A stretch of 64,000 nucleotides of DNA from Streptomyces tirandamycinicus (GTDB taxonomy: Bacteria; Actinomycetota; Actinomycetes; Streptomycetales; Streptomycetaceae). A program made the position numbers and the translations under genes. Below, piece after piece: positions 34,178 to 43,161 of this stretch. The number at the start of each line of letters is the position of its first letter. Position 1 is the stretch's first letter. Where the stretch lies: contig NZ_CP029188.1 of assembly GCF_003097515.1 (NCBI RefSeq), forward strand, positions 5,872,531-5,936,530, written 5' to 3'. The notes under the pieces were generated by a model, which was given only the letters and a program-made list of their open reading frames with translations, was not told where the DNA came from and searched no databases.

Positions 34178-34542
34178 CCGGGCCCGGCGAGCATCCCCTG
34201 GTCAGCGCCGTGAGACCGCTGGCGGACGCGATGGGGGCGGAGATCCTCCGCCCGGACCAGGCCCAGCCGGACGACGTGGTCCTCTCCTGGGAGGGAGCCG
34301 AGGTACTGGCCGTGCGGCTGCCTCAGCTCTCGGACTCGCTGGACCACATCCTGGCCGCCATGGAGCGGCGCCACGGCATGCCGCTGTCGTCACTCGACCG
34401 CAAGGCGAAGCAGTCCGTCGTACGGACGCTGGAGGCGCGCGGTGCCTTCTCCGTACGGCACGGAGTGGAGACCGTGGCCGGTGCGCTCGGGGTCAGCCGG
34501 TTCACCGTCTACAACTACCTGAACCGGGAGAAGAGCCCTTAG
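34174..34542 (+). CDS. YheO/DauR-type HTH_22 transcriptional regulator
   Basis: 122 residues from GTG 34174, overlapping the previous stop. The C-terminal half fits the HTH_22 domain of the YheO family: DRKAKQSVVRTLEARGAF, then GVETVAGALGVSRFTVYNYL as the helix-turn-helix. The N-terminal half (PLADAMGAEILRPDQAQPDD, LSWEGAEVLAVRLPQL) is shorter than the PAS-like domain of YheO and is not assigned. About 740 bp downstream is the uricase operon on the same strand, making this a candidate local regulator. Confidence 0.7.
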   Translation: MTGPGEHPLVSAVRPLADAMGAEILRPDQAQPDDVVLSWEGAEVLAVRLPQLSDSLDHILAAMERRHGMPLSSLDRKAKQSVVRTLEARGAFSVRHGVETVAGALGVSRFTVYNYLNREKSP

Positions 34543-34721
34543 GGCGGGAGGCCCGAGGCGGGTGGTCGGCGGGACCCGGGGACCCGCCGGCACGCTCCGT
34601 CCGCCCCCGCGCACCGGTTCGCGCACGGCCGAGCGCCCGACCCGGGGCACCGGCTCCGTGCACGGCCGAGCGCCCGCCCCCGGGTCGTCGCCGACCGGGG
34701 CGGGCGCTGCTGTTCGCAAGG

Positions 34722-35012
34722 TCACATGGCCTCCTGCTCCTTCGACGACGACTGCGCCTTGCGGATGTCGTGCACGCCGGCGACGAGGGTGCCGTCGTGC
34801 TGCTCGTAGTGCGAGAGGGCGAGTCCGAGGCCGAAGAACGTGGGTGCCCACTCTCCGACGAAGATGCCCCACCGGTCCGCGCGGTCGAGTCCGGCGCCCG
34901 GCTCGGCCTTGCGCGATGCGGTCCAGGCCAGGATGGACAGGCCGATGGACACGAACGCCGCGGTGTAGGCGTGCTCGCTGCGCAGGCCCTTCTCGTGCAA
35001 CATCTGGATCAT
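34722..35012 (-). CDS. Small membrane protein of unknown function
   Basis: 96 residues from ATG 35012, preceded by CCAGGGAGAAC. Two hydrophobic stretches are visible (YTAAFVSIGLSILAWTA and WGIFVGEWAPTFFGLGLAL). The regular composition and codon use and the lack of repeats suggest a real gene. No family is recognised. It is divergent from the uricase operon and separated from it by 266 bp. Confidence 0.65.
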   Translation of the reverse strand: MIQMLHEKGLRSEHAYTAAFVSIGLSILAWTASRKAEPGAGLDRADRWGIFVGEWAPTFFGLGLALSHYEQHDGTLVAGVHDIRKAQSSSKEQEAM

Positions 35013-35189
35013 CGTGTTCTCCCTGGTGTTCAGGTGCCTGGACTTCCCTCAGGTTCACCCGCCCGGCGGAGCGACGCATCCGGAAATGCGGGCCCGGGGC
35101 CGCTCGGGCCGCGGCTCGGCCGGTCAGGGGCGTACGGCGTCCGGTGGCCGTCCGCATCCCGGGACGGCGGCCTTTCCGGCCACAAAATT

Positions 35190-35230
35190 TCAACAAACTG
35201 TTGACTGGCTGTCGTGGGAAGGCGTTAGCT
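35190..35230 (+). promoter_or_regulatory. Uricase-operon promoter with TCAACA-N3-TGTTGA operator
   Basis: The palindrome TCAACA-AAC-TGTTGA (35190-35204) merges into a -35 box TTGACT (35201-35206); 18 bases later is TTAGCT (35225-35230). The start codon is 48 bp further on. Sequence and spacing match the catalase promoter of this window. Confidence 0.65.
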
Positions 35231-35278
35231 ATCCGCAGCCCGTCCGACTCACCTTGCAGAACAGCCACGGAGGACCCC

Positions 35279-35791
35279 GTGTCTTCGACTTCCGTACCGG
35301 GCCTCACCCGGTTCAACACCTCGACGGACAGCGAGGCCCGGTCCGCGCTGCACGAGGTGTGTGCCAGTACGGCATGGGGCAGCGCGCTGCTGGCCCGGCG
35401 CCCCTACGCCACCGTCGAGGCCCTCCTCGCCGCCGGCGACGCCGCCATGGCCGAGCTGACCGCCGAGGATCTGGCCGAGGCGATGGCGGGGCACCCGCCG
35501 ATCGGCCGGCCGAAGCCCGGGGACCCGACCTCCTCCCGCGAGCAGAGCGGGATGGCCGGTGCCTCCGAGGAGCTCAAGGCCGAGATGCTCGAACTCAACC
35601 TGGCCTACCAGGAGAAGTTCGGCCATGTGTTCCTGATCTGCGCCACCGGCCGTACCGGTGAGCAGATGAGGGACGCCGTCCGGGAGCGGATCGACCACTC
35701 GCCCGAGCGGGAGCGGGAGATCGTCCGCGCCGAACTGGGGAAGATCAACCGGATCCGGCTGACCCGTCTCGTGGAGGAGGAGAGCGCATGA
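35279..35791 (+). CDS. 2-oxo-4-hydroxy-4-carboxy-5-ureidoimidazoline (OHCU) decarboxylase
   Basis: 170 residues from GTG 35279 with GGAGG nine bases before it. Characteristic segments: GLTRFNTSTDSEARSALHEV, AMAGHPPIGRPK with the catalytic His, SSREQSGM, and YQEKFGHVFLICATGRT. It decarboxylates OHCU to S-allantoin, the last step after uricase and HIU hydrolase. The stop overlaps the ATG of the HIU hydrolase gene (ATGA), showing translational coupling. Confidence 0.93.
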   Translation: MSSTSVPGLTRFNTSTDSEARSALHEVCASTAWGSALLARRPYATVEALLAAGDAAMAELTAEDLAEAMAGHPPIGRPKPGDPTSSREQSGMAGASEELKAEMLELNLAYQEKFGHVFLICATGRTGEQMRDAVRERIDHSPEREREIVRAELGKINRIRLTRLVEEESA

Positions 35792-36177
35792 GCACCGAGA
35801 CCACGGCGTCCGTGTCCACCCACATCCTGGACACCAGCGCCGGCCGCCCCGCCGAGGGCGTCGCCGTGTCCCTGTCGGCCCGCGAGGGTTCCGGGGGCGA
35901 GTGGACGGCACTCGGCGGATCCGCGACCGACGCGGACGGCCGGTGCAAGGACCTGCCGGCGCTGCCGGAGGGCACCACCCACGTACGGCTCGACTTCGAG
36001 ACCGGGCCGTACTTCGCGAAGAAGCAAGCCGAGGCCCAGCAGGACGCCCCCGCGAATCGGGACAGCGGTGCGTTCTTCCCGGAGGTGGCGATCACGTTCG
36101 CCGTCGTGCCGGGCGAGCACTTCCACGTACCGCTGCTGCTCAACCCGTTCGGCTACTCCGTTTACCGAGGGAGCTAG
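35788..36177 (+). CDS. uraH: 5-hydroxyisourate hydrolase (transthyretin-like)
   Basis: 129 residues with the transthyretin fold landmarks: VSTHILDTSAGRPAEGVAV (catalytic His early), FFPEVAITF, EHFHVPLLLNPFGYSVY, and the C-terminal tetrapeptide YRGS that marks HIU hydrolases. It converts 5-hydroxyisourate, made by uricase, to OHCU. Six bases separate it from the uricase start. Confidence 0.95.
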   Translation: MSTETTASVSTHILDTSAGRPAEGVAVSLSAREGSGGEWTALGGSATDADGRCKDLPALPEGTTHVRLDFETGPYFAKKQAEAQQDAPANRDSGAFFPEVAITFAVVPGEHFHVPLLLNPFGYSVYRGS

Positions 36178-36183
36178 CAGACA

Positions 36184-37131
36184 ATGACAGCCACATCCCG
36201 ACCCGGCCGCCCCGTACTCCTGGGACAGAACCAGTACGGCAAGGCCGAGAACCGCGTCGTGAAGATCACGCGGGACGGCGGCACCCACCACATCAAGGAC
36301 CTGAACGTCTCGGTCGCGCTCTCCGGCGACATGGACGACGTCCACTACTCCGGTTCGAACGCCAGCGTCCTCCCGACCGACACCACCAAGAACACGGTGT
36401 ACGCGTTCGCCAAGGAGTACGGGATCGAGTCCGCCGAGCAGTTCGGCATCCACCTCGCCCGCCACTTCGTGACCTCCCAGGAGCCGATCCACCGCGCGCG
36501 CATCCGCATCGAGGAGTACGCCTGGGAGCGCATCGACGCCTCCGACGCCAACTCCAAGTTCATCGGCGCGGACGAGGTCAGGCACTCCTTCGTCCGCAAG
36601 GGCCAGGAGACCCGCCTCACCCAGATCACCTACGACGGGGAGTCCTGGGAGGTCGTCTCCGGCCTGAAGGACCTGGTCGTGATGAACTCGACCAACTCCG
36701 AGTTCTGGGGTTACGTGAAGGACCGGTACACCACCCTGCAGGAGGCGTACGACCGCATCCTGGCGACGGAGGTCTCCGGCCGCTGGCGGTTCAACTGGAC
36801 CGACGACGAGCAGAAGGCGCCCAACTGGGAGAAGTCCTACGAGCAGGTGAGGAAGCACATGCTGCAGGCCTTCGCCGAGACCTACTCCCTCTCGCTGCAG
36901 CAGACGCTGTACCAGATGGGCGCGCGGATCATCAACAGCCGTGCGGAGATCGACGAGGTCCGCTTCTCCCTGCCCAACAAGCACCACTTCCTCGTCGACC
37001 TGGAGCCCTTCGGGCTCAAGAACGACAACGAGGTCTACTTCGCCGCCGACCGGCCGTACGGCCTCATCGAGGCGACGATCCTGCGGGACGGCGCGGAGGC
37101 GCGGATCCCGGTCGACCTGACCAACCTCTGA
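36184..37131 (+). CDS. Urate oxidase (uricase)
   Basis: 315 residues with the two T-fold halves of uricase: LGQNQYGKAENRVVKITRDG with the catalytic Lys near 22, DTTKNTVYAFAKE (Thr of the triad), MNSTNSEFWGYVKDRYTTL and a C-terminal FSLPNKHHFLVDLEPFGLKN with the His. It oxidises urate with O2 to 5-hydroxyisourate and H2O2 without a cofactor. Gene order OHCU decarboxylase, HIU hydrolase, uricase is compact and clearly one operon. Confidence 0.96.
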   Translation: MTATSRPGRPVLLGQNQYGKAENRVVKITRDGGTHHIKDLNVSVALSGDMDDVHYSGSNASVLPTDTTKNTVYAFAKEYGIESAEQFGIHLARHFVTSQEPIHRARIRIEEYAWERIDASDANSKFIGADEVRHSFVRKGQETRLTQITYDGESWEVVSGLKDLVVMNSTNSEFWGYVKDRYTTLQEAYDRILATEVSGRWRFNWTDDEQKAPNWEKSYEQVRKHMLQAFAETYSLSLQQTLYQMGARIINSRAEIDEVRFSLPNKHHFLVDLEPFGLKNDNEVYFAADRPYGLIEATILRDGAEARIPVDLTNL

Positions 37132-37185
37132 CCGCCGCGCCGGCCGCAGCGGCCGGGCAGCGGCCCGCCCGGCGTGACCGGCCCC

Positions 37186-37217
37186 GGCCCGGTCCGTCCG
37201 ACCGGACGCACCGGGCC
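37186..37217 (+). terminator. Hairpin after the uricase gene
   Basis: GGCCCGGT pairs with ACCGGGCC and, beyond one mismatch, CGTCC with GGACG around a GACC loop. It lies 55 bp after the uricase stop, suggesting that the next gene has its own promoter. Confidence 0.55.
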
Positions 37218-37443
37218 ACCGCCGGGCACGCGGGGCGGGTGGTTTCCTTGACACATGCCCCCGGGGCGGAACCGCCCGCGGCGGTCCCGCCCACCCCGTC
37301 CGCCCCCACCCCGTCCGCCCACCCGGGCCCTCCACCCCGTCCGTCCATCCTCTCGGCACCCACGGCCCCCGGCCCGTGGCACTCAAATCCTCCAGGGTCC
37401 TGCCGTGCCCGTACCGCCACCGAAAGACAGAGGACGCACCGCC
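37218..37443. other. Leader region of the 8-oxoguanine deaminase-like gene
   Basis: TTTCCTTGACACATGCC at about 37242-37258 contains a plausible -35 (TTGACA). The rest is a Pro-codon-rich GC stretch with CCCCGTCCGCCCAC copies. The ribosome-binding site AGAGGACG precedes the ATG at 37444. Confidence 0.35.
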
Positions 37444-38835
37444 ATGGCAGCATCGGCAGCAGCCCCGCGCATCGTCATCGAGAACTGCGCGATCGCGACC
37501 GTGGACGCCGGCGACACCGAGTACGCCTCCGGGCACATCGTCGTCACCGGCAACCGCATCGAGTCCGTCGGCCCCGGCAAGGCCCCCGGGAACCTGGAGA
37601 ACGTGGTCCGCCGCGTCGACGCCTCCGGCCACCTGGCCACCCCCGGCCTGGTCAACACGCACCACCACTTCTACCAGTGGATCACCCGCGGCCTCGCCAC
37701 CGACCACAACCTGTTCGACTGGCTGGTCGCGCTCTACCCGACCTGGGCGCGCATCGACGAGCAGATGGCCTACTCCGCGGCGCAGGGCTCCCTGGCCATG
37801 ATGGCGCGCGGCGGAGTCACCACCGCGATGGACCACCACTACGTCTTCCCGCGGGGCTCCGGCGACCTCTCCGGCGCCATCATCCGGGCCGCGTCCGAGA
37901 TGGGCGTCCGCTTCACCCTGGCCCGGGGCTCGATGGACCGCAGCGAGAAGGACGGCGGGCTGCCGCCGGACTTCGCCGTGGAGACCCTCGAAGGCGCCCT
38001 GGCCGCCACCGAGGAGACCATCGACAAGCACCACGACGCCTCCTTCGACGCGATGACGCAGATCGCCGTCGCCCCCTGCTCCCCCTTCTCGGTCTCCACC
38101 GAGTTGCTCAGGCAGGGCGCCGAACTGGCCCGCCGCAAGGGGGTACGCCTCCACACCCACGGCAGCGAGACCGTGGAGGAGGAGAAGTTCTGCCACGAGC
38201 TCTTCGGCATGGGGCCCACCCAGTACTTCGAGTCCACCGGCTGGCTCGGCGAGGACGTGTGGATGGCGCACTGCGTCCACATGAACGACTCCGACATCGA
38301 GGCGTTCGCCCGGACGAAGACCGGTGTCGCCCACTGCCCCTCGTCCAACGCCCGCCTCGCCGCCGGGATCGCCCGCGTTCCCGACATGCTGAAGGCCGGT
38401 GTCCCGGTCGGACTCGGTGTCGACGGCACGGCCTCCAACGAGTCCGGCGAACTGCACACCGAACTGCGCAACGCACTGCTCGTCAACCGCCTCAACCCGG
38501 TGCACCGGGAAGCGGCGCTGACCGCGCGTCAGGCGCTGCGCCTGGGTACGTACGGCGGCGCCGAGGTCCTCGGCCGCGCCACGCAGATCGGCTCTCTGGA
38601 GCCGGGCAAGCTCGCCGACCTGGTCCTGTGGAAGCTGGACACCCTGGCCCACGCCTCCATCGCCGACCCGGTGGCCGCCCTGGTCCTCGGTGCGGCGGCC
38701 CCGGTCACGCTCTCCCTCGTCGGCGGTGAGCCGGTCGTCGAGAACGGCCGGCTGCTCAAGGCCGACGAGGACGCCATCGCCCGCTCCACGCGGGACGAGG
38801 CCCAGCGCCTCGCGCGGATCGCCGCGCAGGCCTGA
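37444..38835 (+). CDS. 8-oxoguanine deaminase-like amidohydrolase
   Basis: 463 residues of the Atz/Trz amidohydrolase family. Metal ligands are in NTHHHFYQWITRG (about 68-80), HTHGSETVEEE (about 238-248), HCVHMNDSD (about 278-286) and the Asp in LGVDGTASNESGEL (about 321-334). The beta-barrel N-terminus starts RIVIENCAIATVDAGD. HxH followed by FYQW and the SNESGEL segment resemble bacterial 8-oxoguanine deaminases, which yield urate from 8-oxoguanine; that would feed directly into the neighbouring uricase. Guanine or hydroxyatrazine-like substrates cannot be excluded. Confidence 0.85.
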   Translation: MAASAAAPRIVIENCAIATVDAGDTEYASGHIVVTGNRIESVGPGKAPGNLENVVRRVDASGHLATPGLVNTHHHFYQWITRGLATDHNLFDWLVALYPTWARIDEQMAYSAAQGSLAMMARGGVTTAMDHHYVFPRGSGDLSGAIIRAASEMGVRFTLARGSMDRSEKDGGLPPDFAVETLEGALAATEETIDKHHDASFDAMTQIAVAPCSPFSVSTELLRQGAELARRKGVRLHTHGSETVEEEKFCHELFGMGPTQYFESTGWLGEDVWMAHCVHMNDSDIEAFARTKTGVAHCPSSNARLAAGIARVPDMLKAGVPVGLGVDGTASNESGELHTELRNALLVNRLNPVHREAALTARQALRLGTYGGAEVLGRATQIGSLEPGKLADLVLWKLDTLAHASIADPVAALVLGAAAPVTLSLVGGEPVVENGRLLKADEDAIARSTRDEAQRLARIAAQA

Positions 38836-38879
38836 CACCCCCGGTAGTCCGGCTGAGGGGGACGGCCCTCGGCCGGCGG

Positions 38880-38906
38880 GCCGTGGACCCGAGCGGGGTC
38901 CACGGC
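38880..38906 (+). terminator. Hairpin after the amidohydrolase gene (first of two)
   Basis: An 11-bp perfect stem GCCGTGGACCC/GGGTCCACGGC with a GAGCG loop, 45 bp after the stop codon. Confidence 0.65.
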
Positions 38907-38914
38907 AGCCGTCA

Positions 38915-38951
38915 CCGGGAGGTGTGCGCCGACACGTCGCACACCTCCCGG
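38915..38951 (+). terminator. Hairpin after the amidohydrolase gene (second of two)
   Basis: A 14-bp perfect stem CCGGGAGGTGTGCG/CGCACACCTCCCGG with a nine-base loop, eight bases after the first hairpin. A tandem pair may give strong termination ahead of the permease gene. Confidence 0.65.
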
Positions 38952-39105
38952 GGCGGTGACCCTCCCCTGTGCCGGCAACCCCACGGCACTTCTCCATGGG
39001 CGCCCAACCCCTCGGCACCCTGTGCAACACCCGCACCACGCACCACTTCTGACCTCCCTGACACCCACGTCGGAGCCGACGTGTTAACCGACCGGAGGAA
39101 TTGCC

Positions 39106-40653
39106 GTGGCAGCCGAGCCGAGGTTCCGCAAAGACGCAGATGCAGACGCAGACGGAGACGCACACGCGGGCGCAGACGGGTACCCAGACGGGTACCCAGA
39201 CGCAGGCGTGGACGGGTACGCGGACGCTGCGCCCGACGACCGCCGGTCCCCTTCCCCCGACGACCGAGGGCACCCGGTCGACGAGGACCGCAGGCACCCG
39301 GTCGACGAGACGCTGCCGCCCTTCAGGATGTTCACCAGCGGCCTCCAGCACGTGGCCGCCATGTACGCGGGAGTCGTCGCCCCGCCCATGATCGTGGGGC
39401 CCGCCGTGGGCCTCGGCGCCCGGGACACCGCGTTCCTCATGGGCGCGAGCCTCTTCACCGCCGGTATCGCCACCCTGCTGCAGACGCTGGGCTTCTGGAA
39501 GGTCGGCGCCCGGCTCCCCTTCGTCAACGGCGTCTCGTTCGCCGGTGTCACCCCGATGATCGCCATCGGCAGGGACCGCGGCTACGACGGCATCGCCGTG
39601 ATCTTCGGCGCGATCATCGTCGCCAGTGTGCTCGGCTTCGTGCTCACACCGTACTTCTCCAAGCTCGTACGGTTCTTCCCGCCCGTCGTCACCGGCACCG
39701 TGATCACCCTGATCGGCGTCTCCCTGCTGCCCGTCGCCTTCAACTGGGCCCAGGGCGGCGACTCCGCGGCGCCCGGCTACGGTTCGGCGGAGAACATCGG
39801 CATGGCCGCGCTCACCCTCGTCATCGTGCTCGCGCTGCGGAGACTGCTACGCGGGTTCCTGCAGCAGATCGCCATTCTCCTCGGCCTCGTCGCCGGCACG
39901 CTGATCGCCGTCCCGCTCGGGATGACCGGCCTGGACGCCCTGCGCGGCGCGGACGTGTTCGGCTTCCCCACCCCGTTCCACTTCGGCGCCCCGCAGTTCG
40001 AGGTCGCCGCGATCGTCTCCATGTGCATCGTGATGCTCGTCTGCATGACCGAGTCGACCGCCGACATGCTCGCCCTCGGCAGGATAGTGGACCGTCCGGC
40101 CGACGAGCGGACCATCGAGGGCGGACTGCGCGCCGACACCCTGGGCAGCGCGATCAGTCCCCTCTTCAACGGCTTCATGTGCAGCGCCTTCGCGCAGAAC
40201 ATCGGCCTGGTCGCGATGACCAAGGTCCGCAGCCGCTACGTCGTGGCCGCCGGCGGCGGCATCCTCATTCTGCTGGGGCTCTGCCCCGTCGCGGCCTCCG
40301 TCATCGCCCTGGTCCCGCTGCCGGTCCTCGGCGGCGCGGGCGTCGTCCTCTTCGGCTCGGTCGCCGCCAGCGGCATCCAGACACTGGCCGCGGCGGCCCT
40401 GGAGAAGGGCGAGAACGCGCTGATCGTGGCGGCCTCCGTGGGCATCGGGCTGATCCCGATCGCGGCGCCGGGGTTCTACCACGCCTTCCCGAAGGACCTC
40501 CTGGTGGTGCTCGACTCCGGCATCTCGACCGGCTGCGTGGTCGCCATCGTGCTCAACCTGGCCTTCAACCACCTGGGCGGCACCCGGGCGCGATCCGCCC
40601 AGGCGGCACCGGGGGAGCCGGGGCGGGAGCCGGATCCGGTTCCGGTGCACTGA
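39106..40653 (+). CDS. NCS2-family purine (xanthine/uric acid) permease
   Basis: 515 residues from GTG 39106, preceded by CCGGAGGAATTGCC. Residues 1-70 are an Asp/Ala/Gly/Tyr-rich repeat extension (DADADADGDAHAGADGY, then YPDGYPDAGVDGYADA and DDRGHPVDEDRRHPVDE) unlike the short N-termini of the family. The transporter core carries the QH motif (GLQHVAAMYAGVVAPPMIVG) and the TESTADMLALGRI motif of TM8, with about 12-14 membrane segments. Members with this E/STADML region transport xanthine or urate. Location after uricase genes supports uptake of purines for catabolism. Confidence 0.92.
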   Translation: MAAEPRFRKDADADADGDAHAGADGYPDGYPDAGVDGYADAAPDDRRSPSPDDRGHPVDEDRRHPVDETLPPFRMFTSGLQHVAAMYAGVVAPPMIVGPAVGLGARDTAFLMGASLFTAGIATLLQTLGFWKVGARLPFVNGVSFAGVTPMIAIGRDRGYDGIAVIFGAIIVASVLGFVLTPYFSKLVRFFPPVVTGTVITLIGVSLLPVAFNWAQGGDSAAPGYGSAENIGMAALTLVIVLALRRLLRGFLQQIAILLGLVAGTLIAVPLGMTGLDALRGADVFGFPTPFHFGAPQFEVAAIVSMCIVMLVCMTESTADMLALGRIVDRPADERTIEGGLRADTLGSAISPLFNGFMCSAFAQNIGLVAMTKVRSRYVVAAGGGILILLGLCPVAASVIALVPLPVLGGAGVVLFGSVAASGIQTLAAAALEKGENALIVAASVGIGLIPIAAPGFYHAFPKDLLVVLDSGISTGCVVAIVLNLAFNHLGGTRARSAQAAPGEPGREPDPVPVH

Positions 40654-40669
40654 GGCGTCCGGCCGCCTT

Positions 40670-40701
40670 CCGTGCGGCGGCGGACCCCCTTCGCCGCACG
40701 G
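40670..40701 (+). terminator. Hairpin after the NCS2 permease
   Basis: CCGTGCGGCG pairs with CGCCGCACGG around a 12-base loop, 17 bp after the stop. The remaining gap to 40986 is GC-rich without a supported gene. Confidence 0.55.
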
Positions 40702-40986
40702 CTGCCGGACGGGCGTCCGGCGGACCGGCGGTCGCCGCCGCGCCGGTCGCGCGCCCCGGTCCCCGGGGCGCCGGCCGGTCCGGTCCGGCCCTCTGCGCGG
40801 CGGCATGGCCACCGGCACAGGACGCCCGCGCGTTGACGCGTGGGTGGAGTCACCGATGCGCTCCGGCCCCTCCCCGCCCCGCCGCGGCGGCCGCGCCCCG
40901 CGGTCCGGCGGCGGTCCCTCCCCCGATCGGGCGAGGGACCGCACGGACAGCCCCGCTGCCCCGGTGAACACCCATACGCTCCCCAG

Positions 40987-43149
40987 GTGACCCGTACCAC
41001 TGCCCTGAACACCGGCCTCGACGCATTCCTCGCCTGGGCGGAGAGGGAGCGGAGGACCGCCCTCCCGCCCCGTCCCGCGGACGCGGTGCTGACCCTGCTG
41101 GCCCTGCACGGCGCGGACCGCCGTGCGGGGGTACCCGAGCCGACGCCCGAGCTGGTACGCCGGGTGCTCGTCGAGGATCTGCCCCTGCTGCTGTGGGCGA
41201 GCCCGGAAGAGGCCGCCGCCGTCCCGTCGGTGCTCACGGCGCTGGCCGACCGGGTGCGCGAGGCGGGCCGGCTGAACGCCAAGCGCCATGCGCGCGTCCT
41301 CGCCGCGGTGGAGGAGGCCGTGCCCGTGTTCGCGGAGGCCCACGGCGATCCCGGGAGGCTCACCTGGCCCCGCTGGTACGCGTCGCTGATGCGGGCGGAC
41401 GGTGTCGAGGTGGACGACCCGGGGGCGGTGAGCGCCTGGCTCGCCGCGTTCGACGCCGCCCCCCGCGCGGGCCGGCCCGCGCTCCCCGCACCCCTGCACC
41501 GCTCGGACGTCACCGCCGCCACCTTCGAGTCCCGCATCCGGCTCGCCGACGTACTGCTGGCGGCCTTCGCCGACGACCTCGAATACTCCTCGCCCGCGGG
41601 GCCGCTGCTGCCCGTGACGTCCATCCTGGACGCCGACTGCCCCGAGGAGGCGCTCATGTCCGAGCTGGAAGCGCTGGCGACGGGCCTGTCCGACGGCTGG
41701 ACGGCGGCGGGGCTCGCCGCGGCGCTGTCCGGCCCGTACGCCGCTCTCGCCCCCGGTCCCGAGGAGCTGCCGCACCTCGTCCTCGCCGACCGCTTCCTCG
41801 ACGAACACCTGGACTACCACGGCGACTCCGCGGTGCCGCTGCCCCCGCCCGCGGCCCTGCCCGATCCCGGTGAGATCCGGGCGCTGCTGCGGGCGGCCCC
41901 GCTGCCCGCCGCGCTCGCGGCCGGCAGCGACGACGTCGGCGACCTCGCCGAGCTGTGCGGCCTCCCCGGGCCCGCCGAGGCCGTCTGGACCGACGGCACC
42001 CCGCAGGAACTCGTCGAACTCGCCGCCGACGTGCTCGCCGCCGTCGTGGAGCGCATCGCCTCCCGCTCCGACCCGGACAACCCCGCGGACGAGGAGTACG
42101 CCCTCGACGCCGCGCATGTGCTCTACGGGCTGTACGCCCGCGGCGGCACCCCCGATTCGGTGGCCCGCAGGGCGTCCGGCCACACCGACCTGGTCGTCCC
42201 GCGCGACCTGGAGGACGCCCCGGCGGCCGTCCCGGCCTCGGCCCCGGCCGCCTACGAGACGCCCGCTCTCGCCGAACTGTCCGGGCTTCTCGGACTCCCG
42301 GGCCTCACCGAGGACGACCGGTCGGCGGTCGACGACCGGGCCCGCGCGCTCGCCGCGGTGGTCGACGAGCTGACCGGGACCGGCTGTGTCTTCCGCACCG
42401 GCGACGCCTACGGTCTCACCCCCCTCGGCAACGCCGCCGTCCGCCTCGTCCTCGCCGCGGGCCATGTGACCGCCCCCGACGAGCACGAGCCGGCCTCCTG
42501 GGACGCGGCACGTACCGTCGGGGCCGTCCAGCACTGGCCCCCGGCCGTCGCCGCCACGGCCCTCACCGCGTGGACGACGGCCAGAGGCGCCACCGACGCG
42601 GTGTGGAGCGAACTGCTGGACGCCGTCTCCGCGGCCAAGGCCGCCGACTTCTACCGGACGCTGACGCAGGGTCTCTTCGCCCGGCTGGACCGCGCGGGCA
42701 TCCCCGACGGACCGCTGCGGTCCGCGCTCGCGGATCCCGTCACCGGCGCGTACGCGCACCGTCTCCTGCACTCCCGGGGCGAACCCGCCGACGAGGGCCT
42801 GGTGCCGCTCACCGCCCGCGCCGTGTTCCTGCTGGAGGAGCTGGACGCCCGCTGGGCGGACGACATGCGGGCCTTCGTGGCCACCGCAGGCGAGGACGGT
42901 GCCCCGGAGCCGGCTCCCACCGCCCTGATCGACGCCTTCGACGAGGCCGCCGCCGGCTGGCCGGGCGGCGCGGCCTCCCTGCTGCCGGCACTGGCGGACG
43001 CCGACCCGGCGAGCGCGGTCCGCGTCCTGGAGGACCTGCGCGGACGGCATCCCGACGGCAGGGTGGCAGACTTGGCGGCGCACACCCTGAAGACGGCGAA
43101 GGCGACGGCGAAACGGTCCGCGGCGCGCAGCCGCGGCTCGGGAAGGTGA
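40987..43149 (+). CDS. Large helical protein of unknown function
   Basis: 720 residues if started at GTG 40987; the open frame goes further upstream but into non-coding composition. No Shine-Dalgarno is evident; CCATACGCT just before could be the -10 of a leaderless message. The sequence is almost entirely Ala/Leu/Asp/Glu helices without membrane segments, Cys motifs or recognised catalytic signature (LPLLLWASPEEAAAVPSVL; LVLADRFLDEHLDYH; VDELTGTGCVFRTGDAYGLT, which looks like a small winged or RNase-III-free beta hairpin). The last 20 residues are Lys/Arg/Ser-rich. It is 12 bp upstream of a Rdx/SelT-type gene and is probably co-transcribed. I do not recognise the family. Confidence 0.75.
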   Translation: MTRTTALNTGLDAFLAWAERERRTALPPRPADAVLTLLALHGADRRAGVPEPTPELVRRVLVEDLPLLLWASPEEAAAVPSVLTALADRVREAGRLNAKRHARVLAAVEEAVPVFAEAHGDPGRLTWPRWYASLMRADGVEVDDPGAVSAWLAAFDAAPRAGRPALPAPLHRSDVTAATFESRIRLADVLLAAFADDLEYSSPAGPLLPVTSILDADCPEEALMSELEALATGLSDGWTAAGLAAALSGPYAALAPGPEELPHLVLADRFLDEHLDYHGDSAVPLPPPAALPDPGEIRALLRAAPLPAALAAGSDDVGDLAELCGLPGPAEAVWTDGTPQELVELAADVLAAVVERIASRSDPDNPADEEYALDAAHVLYGLYARGGTPDSVARRASGHTDLVVPRDLEDAPAAVPASAPAAYETPALAELSGLLGLPGLTEDDRSAVDDRARALAAVVDELTGTGCVFRTGDAYGLTPLGNAAVRLVLAAGHVTAPDEHEPASWDAARTVGAVQHWPPAVAATALTAWTTARGATDAVWSELLDAVSAAKAADFYRTLTQGLFARLDRAGIPDGPLRSALADPVTGAYAHRLLHSRGEPADEGLVPLTARAVFLLEELDARWADDMRAFVATAGEDGAPEPAPTALIDAFDEAAAGWPGGAASLLPALADADPASAVRVLEDLRGRHPDGRVADLAAHTLKTAKATAKRSAARSRGSGR

Positions 43150-43161
43150 GAGGCGAGACAG

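Noticed and set aside
35605..39351. 1248-codon open frame antisense to the uricase and deaminase genes
   Set aside because: Runs across four well-supported genes and their intergenic regions; a pure GC-skew artefact.
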